Positions 1-9,151 of a stretch of 64,000 nt of DNA are shown here, in pieces. Below the pieces are notes generated by a model. It saw only the letters and a program-made list of their open reading frames with translations, was not told the DNA's origin and made no database searches. The DNA lies in assembly GCF_014638845.1 (NCBI RefSeq), contig NZ_BMFP01000005.1, positions 282,326 through 346,325 of the forward strand, in the 5' to 3' direction. How positions within the stretch are numbered: the stretch's first letter is position 1; each line of letters opens with the position of its first letter. The position numbers and the translations under genes are program-made. The DNA comes from Pontibacter amylolyticus (GTDB lineage: Bacteria; Bacteroidota; Bacteroidia; Cytophagales; Hymenobacteraceae).

Positions 1-106
1 GGCTATGAAACAACAAAGGTTGCTACACCTGGAACAGCCGCCGCTACGCCAGTCACAAACTGGCCGCATGTGAAACTACATTTGCACTGATGCTAAACTT
101 GCGGAC
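1..106 (+). repeat. Truncated copy of a composite dispersed repeat (copy 1 of 3)
   Basis: This stretch aligns with the reverse complement of 49287-49400. Shared blocks include GAAACAA..AAGGTT.GCTA, GCCGCTACGCCAGT.ACAAA, CTGGCC and ACATTT.C.CTGA.GCT. The same order of blocks begins in the copy at 60943-61189. The element is cut by the window start, so its full length here is unknown. I see no coding capacity. Confidence 0.65.
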
Positions 107-130
107 ACTCCTGATTTATAGGTATAAGGC

Positions 131-952
131 TTAACTACCTGGAGGAAAAGTCTGCATCCTCTTGCGGTGCAGCAACTCCGCTACTTCCTGCAGCAAGTGC
201 GAGTGCCCCGCTTTTAGCACCACCAACTCTCCTTTGCGCAAGGCTTTAATAAAAACACTCACCCGCTTGGGAGAGATGATCTGGTCGAACTCGCCGAGAA
301 ACATCGTGACCGGCACTTGCTTGTGGTTGAGGAGGCGCACGATCTCCCGGATGTCGAAGTTGAGTTCGCGGAAGCCGATCCAGCTGCGGTATACCCTCAG
401 CCGTTTCTCGGTGCTGTCCATTTGAAAACGGGCGAAACGCACGAGGCTTTTGTGAATCATGTTATACCTGTTGAGCACGTTGAGCAGTCTGAAGAAAGGC
501 TCTGGTTTGAGCACCGTGCGTTTGAAGAGTTGTTGCAGCCAGCCCGGGTAAGTGGCGATGTTGTACCAGAAGCTGGTCTTGATGCCGTCCGGCGCGATCA
601 GGAAAAGTTCGTCGATGCGCTCGGGGAAGCGCTCTACCAGCGTGAGGGCAAACTTGCCGCCCATGCTGAAGCCCATCAGCGAGAAATGGTCAATCTTCTC
701 CTTTAACAGAAACAAGCCGATCAGCTCCTGCAGAAAATCTTTGTCGAGTGGCATGTTCTCTTTGTGCAAGGTGCTTTGGGCGTGAAAAAACAGATCGAAG
801 GCATAGATGGTATAGTCGCCGCCCAGCGCGTGGCCCATGGGCTCGTAATAAGCGCTGCTCTGCCCATACCCATGAAAGGCCAGCAAGGGCTGTGTGCCCT
901 GTCCCAGCACCCTGTAGTGCAGCTTCGTACCGTTATGAATAATGTATGGCAT
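131..952 (-). CDS. Alpha/beta-fold hydrolase
   Basis: A 273-residue single-domain alpha/beta hydrolase without a signal peptide, so probably cytoplasmic. The oxyanion-loop motif HGYG is at 27-30 and the nucleophile elbow GFSMGG at 94-99 places Ser96 as nucleophile. Asp223 (in GEFDQ) and His250 (in AGHSH) complete a plausible catalytic triad. The length is normal for a small esterase or C-C hydrolase. The substrate cannot be told: this superfamily covers esterases, lipases and MenH-like enzymes. It is followed on the same strand by no close partner (DUF502 lies 130 bp upstream), so it may be monocistronic. Confidence 0.85.
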   Translation of the reverse strand: MPYIIHNGTKLHYRVLGQGTQPLLAFHGYGQSSAYYEPMGHALGGDYTIYAFDLFFHAQSTLHKENMPLDKDFLQELIGLFLLKEKIDHFSLMGFSMGGKFALTLVERFPERIDELFLIAPDGIKTSFWYNIATYPGWLQQLFKRTVLKPEPFFRLLNVLNRYNMIHKSLVRFARFQMDSTEKRLRVYRSWIGFRELNFDIREIVRLLNHKQVPVTMFLGEFDQIISPKRVSVFIKALRKGELVVLKAGHSHLLQEVAELLHRKRMQTFPPGS

Positions 953-1084
953 CCTGGCGCAACGTATTCTCCTCTCTACTTATTCGGCATGCATACAAAT
1001 AAGATGCAGGAAAGAGCTTTAAATTTTTGAGATTGTCTAGCTGAAAATGATTCTCCAGAAGGCAACAGGTATAGCTGCGTGGCT

Positions 1085-1627
1085 TTACAGCTTCGATACA
1101 CCGCCCGACACAATGAATTTCATCACGTCACTGCTTGGCAGGTCCAGGTATACCACGTTTTGTTTAGGCACCACAAAGAGCTCGCCCGAGAAGTTGTAAG
1201 AGTGCGGGAAATACACGGCTACGCGGTCTTCCACGTTCACAGAGCTGAAAGTGTCCTGTGTCACAAAACCGAACTTCAGGTTCTCTGAGTCCTCCGACAT
1301 CTTCACCATCACCGGCTTGTTAAACTTCTGGTTGTCGCCTACAAAGGCATCGAACAAGTCCTTGATACTGGAGTAGACGATGCCCACCAGCGGCACCTTG
1401 TTGAACCAGCGCCCCGTGATCACAATGAAGGGCTTTACGAAGAAGGACGAGCTGATAAAACCGATCAGGGTAAGCAAGATGAACATCAATCCTATACCTA
1501 AGCCAGGTATACCCAAGTCAAACAGACTGTTCAGCCAATCGATGATCGCCACCACAATCCACACGGTGATGGTAAAAGGAGCCACAATCAGGAGTCCGTT
1601 CAAGAAATAGCGTAAGATGCGTGTCAT
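1085..1627 (-). CDS. DUF502 family membrane protein
   Basis: A protein of 180 residues if started at the ATG before TRILRYFLNG; an earlier in-frame ATG 13 codons upstream gives a less typical N-terminus. Two hydrophobic segments lie in the first 75 residues (around LLIVAPFTITVWIVVAII and LGIGLMFILLTLIGFI). The soluble remainder contains the family-typical block VGIVYSSIKDLFDAF. DUF502 proteins are conserved inner-membrane proteins of unknown function, with a plant homologue linked to vesicle traffic (COV family). No partner gene is evident next door. Confidence 0.82.
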   Translation of the reverse strand: MTRILRYFLNGLLIVAPFTITVWIVVAIIDWLNSLFDLGIPGLGIGLMFILLTLIGFISSSFFVKPFIVITGRWFNKVPLVGIVYSSIKDLFDAFVGDNQKFNKPVMVKMSEDSENLKFGFVTQDTFSSVNVEDRVAVYFPHSYNFSGELFVVPKQNVVYLDLPSSDVMKFIVSGGVSKL

Positions 1628-1714
1628 GCTGGTTGATACATAAAAAAATAGGCCTTGCCAATGCAAAGCCTAAATGTAGCTAAAAAGCCACTATTTTGTA
1701 GTATAGTGTTATAC

Positions 1715-2599
1715 CTATACTGTTTCCAGGTCAAATTTTTTGATGCTGTCGGCCACTTGTTGCATCAGCCACATGGGTGTGGAAGTGGCACCGCATATAC
1801 CTACGCTCCCGGCATTGGCAAACCACTCCTTCTCCAGTTCCTCTTCGTTCTCCACAAAGTAACTGTTCGGGTTGTGCTGTTTGCACACGCTGTAGAGCGC
1901 CTTTCCGTTCGAGCTCTTCTTGCCGCTTACAAAAATGATCACATCGTGCTCCGTGGAGAATCTGGTCAGCTGCGGTTCGCGGTTCGACACCTGACGGCAG
2001 ATGCTGTCATTGGCATTGAAGGCGGTGCTGTCCTGGTTGGCCTGTTGGATGCGCTCTTCGATCAACGACTTGATGTGGTAGAATCCTTTGGTGCTTTTGG
2101 TGGTCTGACTGAAAAGGGTCACCGGACGTGAAAAATCGATCTTGTCCAGATCTTCCTCCGTGGTCACGATAATCGCCTCGTCACCTGTCTGGCCTGCCAG
2201 TCCGATCACTTCGGCATGGCCTACCTGACCGTAAATCACGATCTGGCCGCCTTTGGTTTTGTCAGCGTCAAAAGCGTGCTTCACGCGGTTCTGGAGCTTA
2301 AGCACCACCGGGCAGGAAGCGTCTATCAGTTCGATGTTATTCTCTAAGGCTGTCTTGTAAGTTTCCGGGGGCTCGCCGTGCGCTCTGATCAGCACCTTCG
2401 TGTTGCGCAACTCTTTGAGCTGCTCCCGGTCGATGATGCGAAGTCCCTTTTGATACAGGCGCTTCACCTCCATGCTGTTGTGCACGATATCGCCCAGACA
2501 ATAGAGCTCTTCGCAGTTCTCCATCTCATCTTCCGCCATCTGTATGGCGAATTCGACGCCGAAGCAATAACCGGAATTTTTGTCTATCGTTACGTTCAT
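1715..2599 (-). CDS. ispH: 4-hydroxy-3-methylbut-2-enyl diphosphate reductase
   Basis: Last enzyme of the non-mevalonate (MEP) isoprenoid pathway, reducing HMBPP to IPP and DMAPP with a [4Fe-4S] cluster. The three cluster cysteines are visible as Cys12 (SGYCFGV), Cys96 (DASCPVV) and Cys201 (DSICRQ). The substrate-binding residues His40 (DIVHN), His74 (RAHGE), His128 and Glu130 (GHAE) are also present. The 294-residue length fits the Bacteroidota form. It starts 12 bp after cmk on the same strand, so the two are very likely co-transcribed, a common pairing in Bacteroidota. Confidence 0.97.
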   Translation of the reverse strand: MNVTIDKNSGYCFGVEFAIQMAEDEMENCEELYCLGDIVHNSMEVKRLYQKGLRIIDREQLKELRNTKVLIRAHGEPPETYKTALENNIELIDASCPVVLKLQNRVKHAFDADKTKGGQIVIYGQVGHAEVIGLAGQTGDEAIIVTTEEDLDKIDFSRPVTLFSQTTKSTKGFYHIKSLIEERIQQANQDSTAFNANDSICRQVSNREPQLTRFSTEHDVIIFVSGKKSSNGKALYSVCKQHNPNSYFVENEEELEKEWFANAGSVGICGATSTPMWLMQQVADSIKKFDLETV

Positions 2600-2611
2600 G
2601 TCTACTTTCCT

Positions 2612-3313
2612 CTATTCCTGTAAGGCATAGTCACCGTTGAAGATACGGGAAGTTACCTTGTTTAGTACAAACTCTACCTGCTCGTCAATGGTCATATGCG
2701 AGGTGTCCAGCAGAAAAGCGTCGTCGGCACGGCGCAGCGGACTCTCGGCTCTGGTCGAGTCGATCAGGTCGCGCTTCTGCAGGTTCGCCCTGATCTCGTC
2801 AAGGTTGATCAGCTGTTTTTTGGCCAGCAACTCATCCTGGCGTCGGCGGGCGCGGGTGTCCACGTCGGCCGTCATAAAGATCTTCACCTCCGCATCCGGA
2901 AAAACAGCGGTTCCGATGTCGCGACCGTCCATCACCACGCCGCGTTTCCGGCCCATCTTCTGCTGCTGGGCCACCATGGCGCGGCGCACTTCCTTTACCA
3001 CGCTCACCTCGCTCACCTGGTTGGAGATGTACATCTTGCGGATCTCGTCTTCCACGTTCAGCCCATTGAGGAATACTTCGTTTCTTTTGGCCTTTGGGTT
3101 ATAATGAAACGTGATGTCTATATTATCCAAAGCGTCTTTGACCTCTTTGGGGTTGGTAAGGCTGACGTGATGTTCGAGAAAATAAAGCGTAACCGCCCGG
3201 TACATTGCACCGGTATCGATGTAAGCGTAGCCCAGTTCGGCAGCCACCAGTTTGGCCGTTGTACTTTTACCGCACGAGGAGTAGCCATCTATGGCGATTA
3301 CAATTTTTTTCAT
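2612..3313 (-). CDS. cmk: Cytidylate kinase
   Basis: Phosphorylates CMP and dCMP using ATP in pyrimidine nucleotide recycling. The P-loop GYSSCGKST lies at 10-18, followed by the CMP-binding block YIDTGAMYRA and the family motif VMDGRDIGTAVFP. The 233-residue length is usual for bacterial Cmk. It is the upstream gene of a cmk-ispH pair (12 bp apart) and is transcribed away from the small lipoprotein gene that ends just before its start. No odd features. Confidence 0.97.
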   Translation of the reverse strand: MKKIVIAIDGYSSCGKSTTAKLVAAELGYAYIDTGAMYRAVTLYFLEHHVSLTNPKEVKDALDNIDITFHYNPKAKRNEVFLNGLNVEDEIRKMYISNQVSEVSVVKEVRRAMVAQQQKMGRKRGVVMDGRDIGTAVFPDAEVKIFMTADVDTRARRRQDELLAKKQLINLDEIRANLQKRDLIDSTRAESPLRRADDAFLLDTSHMTIDEQVEFVLNKVTSRIFNGDYALQE

Positions 3314-3329
3314 GGTAAGCTGTCAGGAG

Positions 3330-3485
3330 TTAGTTCGAATCGCAAGGGCAGGGCACATTGCCTTTCTTGCTCTTTTTCATGTAGGAGGCCGTCTTTTTCT
3401 GTTGCGGTGTTTTGGTTGTGCAGCTCGCCAATGGGCCAGTTGCCAAAATTCCCGCCAGTAGCATGTATGAAATTATCTTTCTCAA
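3330..3485 (-). CDS. Small putative lipoprotein
   Basis: Unrecognised short protein. From a TTG at 3485 it would be 51 residues (MRKIISYMLL...), with a basic n-region, hydrophobic core and lipobox-like LASC, then a Thr/Lys-rich tail ending CPCDSN. The next possible start is the ATG at 3464. The TTG choice is favoured because it supplies the basic n-region and lies about 18 bp downstream of a TATATTTG promoter box at 3510-3503. Longer readings through that promoter are unlikely. It lies 16 bp upstream of cmk, so it may lead that operon. Product predicted to be membrane-anchored. Confidence 0.5.
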   Translation of the reverse strand: MRKIISYMLLAGILATGPLASCTTKTPQQKKTASYMKKSKKGNVPCPCDSN

Positions 3486-3502
3486 AACGACTAAATTTAA
3501 CG

Positions 3503-3510
3503 CAAATATA
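3503..3510 (-). promoter_or_regulatory. Bacteroidota -7 promoter box before the small lipoprotein/cmk/ispH genes
   Basis: Reads TATATTTG on the minus strand, matching the TAnnTTTG -7 consensus of the Bacteroidota housekeeping sigma factor. No clear TTTG -33 element is seen at the right distance. Confidence 0.4.
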
Positions 3511-3572
3511 AGGTAATTTACGGGTTCAATCCCCATCAGCGGGCATTTTAAATCAACAAGACAGTCCTATCC

Positions 3573-5207
3573 ATGCATAGCTCCTATACCGTCAGCGGAC
3601 GCATCATAAACCTGCACCAGCAAGAGATTTTTGAGGGAACGGTCCATGTGTCAAACGGCCGCATTTCTAAAATAGTTCGTGAGGCCACCTCCTCTTCCGG
3701 TTATATTTTGCCGGGCTTTGTGGATGCCCACGTGCACGTGGAAAGCTCCATGCTGGTACCCTCCGAATTTGCCCGCCTGGCTGTGCCGCACGGCACGGTG
3801 GCCACGGTATCGGACCCGCACGAGATTGGCAATGTGCTGGGTATAAAAGGCGTGGAGTACATGATTGAGAACGGGAAAAAAGTACCCTTTAAGTTCTATT
3901 TTGGGGCTCCCTCCTGCGTGCCGGCCACTCCTTTCGAAACAGCCGGTGCTGAGATAACGGCAGCCGACATCGAAACCCTCTTCCAGCGCGATGAGATCAA
4001 GTACCTGGCCGAGATGATGAACTGGCCCGGCGTACTGCACCGCGACCCGGAGGTGATGGAGAAAATAGAGCTGGCCAAAAGGTATGGCAAGGCCGTGGAT
4101 GGGCACGCCCCCGGTTTGCGCGGCGAGCAGGCGGCCCTGTACGCCTCCGCGGGCATCACCACCGACCACGAGTGCTTCACAGCAGAGGAGGCGCTCGACA
4201 AGCTGGCCGTGGGCATGAAGATCCTGATCCGGGAAGGCAGCGCCGCCAAGAATTTTGAAGCGCTTATACCTTTGCTCGCAAGTCATCCTAATCACATCAT
4301 GTTCTGCTCCGACGACAAGCACCCCGACAACCTGGTGGAAGGGCACCTGAATCTGCTCGTGAAGCGGGCGCTCGCCAAGGGCCACGACCTGTTCCATGTA
4401 TTGCGCGCCGCCTGCCTCAACCCAGTCGAGCATTACAAGCTGGAAGTAGGCCTGCTCCGCGAAGGCGAACCGGCTGACTTTATTGTGGTGAACAACCTGG
4501 ATGACTTTGCGGTAGAAGCGACTTACATCAATGGCGAGTTGGTAGCCGAAAATGGAAAGTCTAAGATCGCCTTCACGCCAAGCGAGGCCATCAACAACTT
4601 CAACACCGAACCGAAAACACCGGCACAGTTCCGCCTGCCAGCCGACAGTGCCAGCAAGATCCGTGTGATCGAGGCATTTGACGGGCAACTGATCACGCAC
4701 CAGGTATGGGCTGAGCCAAAGATTAAGGAAGGGAATATCGAATCGGATGTGGCGCAGGATGTGCTCAAGATCACTGTCGTGAACAGGTATGCGAATGCCG
4801 AGCCGGCTGTGGCCTTCATCAAGAATGTAGGTATACAGCGCGGTGCCATCGCCTCTTCGGTTGGCCACGACTCGCACAACATCATTGCCGTGGGGGTGGA
4901 CGACGAGAGTATTTCCCGCGCCGTGAACCTGATCATCAGTGCCAAAGGCGGTGTGGCCGCCGTAGACGGCGACCAAGAGCAACTGCTGCCGCTACCGGTA
5001 GCGGGCATTATGTCAGCGGCCGATGGGTATGAAGTGGCCCAGGCCTACTCCGCCATCGACCGCATGAGCAAGGAGATGGGCAGCAAACTGGCCTCCCCTT
5101 TCATGACGCTCTCATTTATGGCACTGCTCGTTATACCTTCGCTCAAGCTCAGCGACAAAGGATTGTTTAACGGTGATGACTTTAAATTCGTACCTGTAGC
5201 TGAATAG
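3573..5207 (+). CDS. ade: Adenine deaminase
   Basis: Converts adenine to hypoxanthine and ammonia for purine salvage. The amidohydrolase metal motif is [10 protein letters not shown] (51-60; His53, His55), and the adenine-deaminase signature [11 protein letters not shown] follows at 80-90. Further metal ligands are plausible in GHAPGL and in FCSDDKHP. The 544-residue length matches the COG1001 family with its C-terminal domain ([12 protein letters not shown]). The CDS stands alone on its strand, 52 bp before a TauE-type exporter. A long open frame on the opposite strand (3651-4982) is a coding shadow. Confidence 0.95.
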   Translation: MHSSYTVSGRIINLHQQEIFEGTVHVSNGRISKIVREATSSSGYILPGFVDAHVHVESSMLVPSEFARLAVPHGTVATVSDPHEIGNVLGIKGVEYMIENGKKVPFKFYFGAPSCVPATPFETAGAEITAADIETLFQRDEIKYLAEMMNWPGVLHRDPEVMEKIELAKRYGKAVDGHAPGLRGEQAALYASAGITTDHECFTAEEALDKLAVGMKILIREGSAAKNFEALIPLLASHPNHIMFCSDDKHPDNLVEGHLNLLVKRALAKGHDLFHVLRAACLNPVEHYKLEVGLLREGEPADFIVVNNLDDFAVEATYINGELVAENGKSKIAFTPSEAINNFNTEPKTPAQFRLPADSASKIRVIEAFDGQLITHQVWAEPKIKEGNIESDVAQDVLKITVVNRYANAEPAVAFIKNVGIQRGAIASSVGHDSHNIIAVGVDDESISRAVNLIISAKGGVAAVDGDQEQLLPLPVAGIMSAADGYEVAQAYSAIDRMSKEMGSKLASPFMTLSFMALLVIPSLKLSDKGLFNGDDFKFVPVAE

Positions 5208-5258
5208 TGTACCTTGCACAAAAAAGGTATAACACCACAGCCCCGCGGGGCTTAGCAA

Positions 5259-6104
5259 ATGGAGGAATTTATCATTTTTGTTGTGGGTGCACTCGTGAGC
5301 GGGTTTGGCACCATCATCGGTTTCGGGGGAGGCGTGTTCATGGTGCCGATCCTGATCATCTTCTTCGGCTACAACATCGAGATCGCCATCGGTGCGACCA
5401 TGTCGGCGTTGGTGCCGGCCTCCATTATTGCCTCCGTCTTCAACCTCCGCGACCGCAGCATCGATTACCTGGTGGGCTCGCTTATACAATTTCCGGCGGT
5501 GGCTGGCACTGTACTGGGAGCCTTTCTGGTCGCTTTTCTGCCCGTTACGGAGTTGCAGGTGATCTTTGCGCTCTTTGTGCTGACGGTGGGATTCTTTATG
5601 GTGAAACCTCAGGAGAAAGAAAAAATCCAGCGGCATTCCGGTATGATGTACCGCATCCGGCGGGTGCCTACTTCGTTTATCCGGAAAAACAGGGCAAAGC
5701 ACATTGCCTATCGCCTGAACGGGGGCCTGGTGTCAGTTTTTGGTTTTGCTTCAGGCATAATAGCGGGACTGTTCGGCATAGGCGGCGGCTTTCTGCAGAC
5801 TCCTATGATGATCAAGCTGTTTCGCATACCGCCACAGATCGCCACCTCTACCTCGCTTTTCATATTGGTGATTACCAGCTTTACCGGGTTTATCAGCCAC
5901 TACCTGCTTGGCAACGTGATCTGGAGCCGTAGCCTTCCGCTCATGGCCGCCTTTGCCATCGGGGCAATCGGTGGTAACATGCTCAAAAAACGGCAGGGCA
6001 AAATGCAGGACATCGAAAAGCTGATCGGGATTGGTTTGCTGCTGGCCGGCGCGGGCGTCATCCTCAACCTGCTGATCAAATCCAATTTCGGCTTCTCGTT
6101 CTAG
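5259..6104 (+). CDS. TauE/SafE-family sulfite/anion exporter-like membrane protein
   Basis: A 281-residue polytopic membrane protein with the duplicated TauE/SafE layout. The first repeat starts VVGALVSGFGTIIGFGGGVFMVPIL (quoted in part: GTIIGFGGGVFMVP) and the second has ASGIIAGLFGIGGGFLQTP. The two glycine-rich G-[FI]-G-G-G motifs in half-repeats are the hallmark. Members export sulfite, sulfoacetate or other organic anions, but the substrate here is unknown. It follows ade by 51 bp and could be read from the same transcript. A strong hairpin at 6227-6269 ends the unit. Confidence 0.85.
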   Translation: MEEFIIFVVGALVSGFGTIIGFGGGVFMVPILIIFFGYNIEIAIGATMSALVPASIIASVFNLRDRSIDYLVGSLIQFPAVAGTVLGAFLVAFLPVTELQVIFALFVLTVGFFMVKPQEKEKIQRHSGMMYRIRRVPTSFIRKNRAKHIAYRLNGGLVSVFGFASGIIAGLFGIGGGFLQTPMMIKLFRIPPQIATSTSLFILVITSFTGFISHYLLGNVIWSRSLPLMAAFAIGAIGGNMLKKRQGKMQDIEKLIGIGLLLAGAGVILNLLIKSNFGFSF

Positions 6105-6226
6105 GTATAGCGCAAACTAAACATTCAGTAGCCTATACCTGATCCACTTCACGGGCTTCTCAGGTAGCGTAACGACCTCACTGCGGGCAACCCGTATACC
6201 TGGCCTTTATCTCGCATAAAATGAAG

Positions 6227-6269
6227 CGAGCCGATGTGCCGCTCTTATTTGAGTCAGCGCATCGGCTCG
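6227..6269. terminator. Bidirectional terminator between TauE-like gene and response regulator
   Basis: Perfect 10-bp arms CGAGCCGATG / CATCGGCTCG, extendable by three more pairs, around a loop of 17 nt or more. It lies between two converging genes, with T-rich sequence on both sides. Confidence 0.7.
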
Positions 6270-6288
6270 TCATTATACTTTCAGTTTT

Positions 6289-6726
6289 TTAAACCTCCTG
6301 ACTGGCGGAGCTAAAATGCTTGTTGATCAGGTTCTTTACTTTTTCTGCCGTGAGGGGCTTGGTAAGATACTCGGCCGAATACTTCTGGGCAGCGTCCGTA
6401 TCCTGTGGATGCGTGGAAGTAGTCAGTACGGCCAGCACTATATTTTTCCGAAACTCGGGGTTTAGCCGCTCGTACAGGTCCAGCATTTCGAATCCATCCA
6501 TCACCGGCATGCTGATATCCAGGAAAATCAGCTCCGGCTGAAAATAGTTTTCATCCGTCTGTTCGTAGTTGTTGTTACTGACATTGTACAAGTAGTCGAA
6601 CGCCTGTTTGCCGTTCACAAACGTGCGTATATTGTCTGTCACCTGCATTCGCTCAAGCAAACGCTGGTTCAGGAAATTTGTAGTGTCATCGTCGTCAATA
6701 AGAAGAACGCCTGATATTTTTTTCAT
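6289..6726 (-). CDS. Single-domain response regulator (CheY-like)
   Basis: A 145-residue receiver domain with no output domain. The acidic pocket is DDDD at 11-14, the phospho-acceptor is Asp70 in IFLDISMPVMDG, the switch Thr is in LTTSTH (about 102-103), and the conserved lysine is Lys123 in LTKPL. It resembles the stand-alone receivers common in Bacteroidota that work with hybrid histidine kinases. No kinase gene lies in the window, so its partner is unknown. It converges on the TauE-like gene. Confidence 0.9.
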   Translation of the reverse strand: MKKISGVLLIDDDDTTNFLNQRLLERMQVTDNIRTFVNGKQAFDYLYNVSNNNYEQTDENYFQPELIFLDISMPVMDGFEMLDLYERLNPEFRKNIVLAVLTTSTHPQDTDAAQKYSAEYLTKPLTAEKVKNLINKHFSSASQEV

Positions 6727-6893
6727 AGCTAAACCATCCCCGGCCTGTATCTACGCAAGCCGTATATTTCAAGCTAACGTTTTTAAAATTAGTTGTCTTG
6801 CCTTAAACCCTAGGTATTTACCGCATCACAAGGTACACAAGTTGGATACTCCAAACAAATTAATAGGCATCCAATTTAATGATCTAAGGCTGT

Positions 6894-7880
6894 TTAGTCG
6901 ATGTAGCCCTGCGCGCGCATCCACTCGTCGTTGTAGATCTTGCCCAGGTAACGGGTACCATGGTCTGGCAGCAACACTACCATAACATCCTGCTCCGTCA
7001 GGTTGTTTTCGCGGGCGTATTCTAAAGCTCCATATACGGCCGTTCCGCTTGACCAGCCGACAAACAATCCTTCTTCTTTGGCCAGACGGCGCGTCATCAC
7101 AGCTCCGTCTTTGTCAGTCACTTTCAGGAAGGTGTCAATCACATCGAAATCCACGTTCTTGGGCAGGATGTCCTCGCCTATACCTTCGGTGGCGTAAGAG
7201 TAGATCTCATTCTCGTCGAAAATACCGGTTTCCTTGTATTTCTTGAAAACGGAACCGTACGTATCTATACCTACCGTGATCAGCTCCGGTTTACGCTCTT
7301 TGAGGTAGCGCGAAATGCCGGTGACCGTGCCGCCAGTGCCCACGCCAGTGACGAAGTGCGTGATCTTGCCCGCGGACTGCTCCCAGATCTCCGGGCCGGT
7401 GCTTTCGTAGTGCGCTCTCCAGTTAGATAGGTTGTCATACTGGTTCGGGTAGAAAGAGTTTGGTATCTCTTCGTTCAGGCGCTTAGCCACTGAGTAGTAC
7501 GAATCCGGATGATCGGGTGCCACGTTGGTCGGGCACACACGCACCTCGGCGCCAACGGCACGCAGGATGTCCATTTTCTCCTTGCTCTGCTTGTCGGCCA
7601 GCGTGAAAATGCACTTATAGCCTTTGGCGATGGCAGCCAGGGCCAGTCCCATACCAGTATTGCCGGATGTGCCTTCTATGATCGTGCCGCCCGGCTTCAG
7701 GATGCCCGCTTTCTCGGCGTCTTCAATCATTCTGATCGCCATGCGGTCCTTCACGGAGTTGCCCGGGTTCATGTACTCTACCTTGGCCAGTATGGTCGCT
7801 TTCACGCCGTCGGTTACGTTGTTGAGCTTTACTAAGGGGGTGTTACCGATTGCCTCGGTTATATGATTCAGGTATGTCAT
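6894..7880 (-). CDS. PLP-dependent cystathionine beta-synthase / cysteine synthase family enzyme
   Basis: A 328-residue fold-type II PLP enzyme. The Schiff-base lysine is Lys44 (NPGNSVKDR), the substrate-binding loop is TSGNTG (71-76), and the phosphate-binding glycine loop is GTGGTVTG. The C-terminal block LFVGWSSGTA and LPDHGTRYLGKIY resembles the catalytic core of cystathionine beta-synthases more than CysK. The regulatory CBS-domain pair is absent. It probably joins serine or O-acetylserine with a thiol (homocysteine or sulfide); which cannot be settled from sequence alone. A TACCTTTG promoter box lies about 27 bp upstream. Confidence 0.88.
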   Translation of the reverse strand: MTYLNHITEAIGNTPLVKLNNVTDGVKATILAKVEYMNPGNSVKDRMAIRMIEDAEKAGILKPGGTIIEGTSGNTGMGLALAAIAKGYKCIFTLADKQSKEKMDILRAVGAEVRVCPTNVAPDHPDSYYSVAKRLNEEIPNSFYPNQYDNLSNWRAHYESTGPEIWEQSAGKITHFVTGVGTGGTVTGISRYLKERKPELITVGIDTYGSVFKKYKETGIFDENEIYSYATEGIGEDILPKNVDFDVIDTFLKVTDKDGAVMTRRLAKEEGLFVGWSSGTAVYGALEYARENNLTEQDVMVVLLPDHGTRYLGKIYNDEWMRAQGYID

Positions 7881-7906
7881 CTGAGTGCTTTTTTGAGATA
7901 CGGGTG

Positions 7907-7914
7907 CAAAGGTA
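7907..7914 (-). promoter_or_regulatory. Candidate -7 promoter box for the cystathionine/cysteine synthase-like gene
   Basis: Reads TACCTTTG on the minus strand, matching TAnnTTTG, 27 bp upstream of the ATG. No convincing TTTG -33 element is present. Confidence 0.4.
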
Positions 7915-8027
7915 CGTAATAAAAATTATACTTAACAGGTATAGCGACCTGCCCTCTGTATAACAGCAGGTATACCTGTTCCCGTTCCGCCGGGCTGTTT
8001 TAGCGGCTATATTAGCGTTAACTATTT

Positions 8028-8058
8028 TTTGGAAGCGCCGCAAAAAAGCCTATTTTTG
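8028..8058 (+). promoter_or_regulatory. Bacteroidota promoter of sucD
   Basis: A TTTG at 8028-8031 and a TATTTTTG at 8051-8058 are separated by 19 bp. This matches the Bacteroidota -33/-7 consensus closely and lies 47 bp before the sucD start. Confidence 0.65.
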
Positions 8059-8104
8059 CACTACCTTATTTTAGACCATCATTCATCAACTTAATAAGAT
8101 ACAC

Positions 8105-8998
8105 ATGAGTGTTTTAGTAAATAAAAATTCGAAAGTGATCGTACAGGGCTTCACAGGCTCCGAAGGTTCTTTCCACGCCTCTCAGATGATCGAGTACGGC
8201 ACCAACGTAGTGGGTGGTGTTACGCCAGGCAAAGGTGGCAACAATCACCTGGACCTGCCGGTTTTCAACACAGTGGAAGAAGCTGTGAAGAAGACGGGAG
8301 CAGATGTTTCCATCATTTTCGTGCCACCGGCTTTCGCTGCCGACGCGATCATGGAAGCTGCCGACGCGGGCATCAAAGTAATCGTTGCGATCACAGAAGG
8401 CATTCCTGTGAAGGACATGGTGATGGCCAAAAACTACCTGAAAGGCAAAGACGTGACCCTGATCGGTCCGAACTGCCCAGGTGTGATCACGCCAGGCGAG
8501 GCGAAAGTAGGCATCATGCCAGGCTTCGTGTTCAAGCCAGGCCGTATCGGTATTGTGTCTAAGTCTGGCACGCTGACCTACGAGGCTGCTGACCAGATCG
8601 TGAAGGCTGGCCTGGGTATCTCTACGGCTATCGGTATCGGTGGTGACCCGATCATCGGAACGCCTACCAAAGACGCGGTACAGCTGCTGATGGAAGACCC
8701 TGAAACAGACGCGATCGTGATGATCGGTGAGATCGGTGGTAACTACGAGGCCATGGCTGCCCAGTACATCAGCGAAACTGGCAACAAGAAGCCGGTAGTT
8801 GGTTTCATCGCAGGCCAAACGGCCCCTGCCGGACGCCGCATGGGCCACGCCGGTGCGATCGTGGGTGGTGCTGACGACACGGCTGCTGCTAAAATGAAGA
8901 TTATGCGCGAGAACGGCATCCACGTAGTAGACTCTCCAGCTGAGATCGGCGCCACCATGCTAGAGGTGCTGCAGAAAGCCGGCATGATCAACGCTTAA
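8105..8998 (+). CDS. sucD: Succinate-CoA ligase subunit alpha
   Basis: Alpha subunit of the TCA-cycle enzyme that interconverts succinyl-CoA and succinate with NTP formation. The CoA-binding N-terminus is [14 protein letters not shown]. The phosphohistidine is His248 in [10 protein letters not shown], and [10 protein letters not shown] is another family block. At 297 residues it is the normal length. The beta subunit (sucC) is not adjacent, so the subunits are encoded apart, as is common in Bacteroidota. It has its own promoter and a strong terminator, so is probably monocistronic. Confidence 0.97.
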   Translation: MSVLVNKNSKVIVQGFTGSEGSFHASQMIEYGTNVVGGVTPGKGGNNHLDLPVFNTVEEAVKKTGADVSIIFVPPAFAADAIMEAADAGIKVIVAITEGIPVKDMVMAKNYLKGKDVTLIGPNCPGVITPGEAKVGIMPGFVFKPGRIGIVSKSGTLTYEAADQIVKAGLGISTAIGIGGDPIIGTPTKDAVQLLMEDPETDAIVMIGEIGGNYEAMAAQYISETGNKKPVVGFIAGQTAPAGRRMGHAGAIVGGADDTAAAKMKIMRENGIHVVDSPAEIGATMLEVLQKAGMINA

Positions 8999-9007
8999 TT
9001 TGATTTC

Positions 9008-9030
9008 TTATACCTGTTTTTCAGGTATAA
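9008..9030. repeat. Inverted pair of the GGTATA motif after sucD
   Basis: Perfect 9-bp arms TTATACCTG and CAGGTATAA flank a TTTTT loop. It sits between the sucD stop and the sucD terminator. Confidence 0.6.
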
Positions 9031-9035
9031 ACATA

Positions 9036-9069
9036 AAAAGGGGCTGCTTCTGATGAGGCAGCCTCTTTT
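9036..9069 (+). terminator. Rho-independent terminator of sucD
   Basis: Stem AAAAGGGGCTGC / GCAGCCTCTTTT (one G-T pair) with a 10-nt loop, followed by GTTTTC. Typical intrinsic terminator. Confidence 0.8.
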
Positions 9070-9092
9070 GTTTTCTAGATTGCTTGCAGCAT

Positions 9093-9126
9093 GACCTCGC
9101 GGTGTCTGCACGACCCGCGAGTGTCT
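9093..9126 (-). repeat. 34-bp dispersed repeat, copy 1 (inverted)
   Basis: On the minus strand it begins AGACACTCGC and ends CGCGAGGTC. It is the same length and has the same ends as the copies at 9152-9185 and 10198-10231. With the next copy it forms a long inverted repeat. Confidence 0.6.
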
Positions 9127-9151
9127 TGGTGGCTTTGCAACAGCAATTACC

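Noticed and set aside
3515..3545. A tRNA T-arm-like sequence, GGGTTCAATCCCC, followed by CATCAGCGGGC
   Set aside because: No D-arm, anticodon arm or matching acceptor strand lies upstream; that space holds the small lipoprotein gene and its promoter. Likely chance.
3651..4982. 443-codon open frame antisense to adenine deaminase
   Set aside because: Low-complexity H/V/G-rich translation with no motif; it is the usual shadow of a GC-rich gene.
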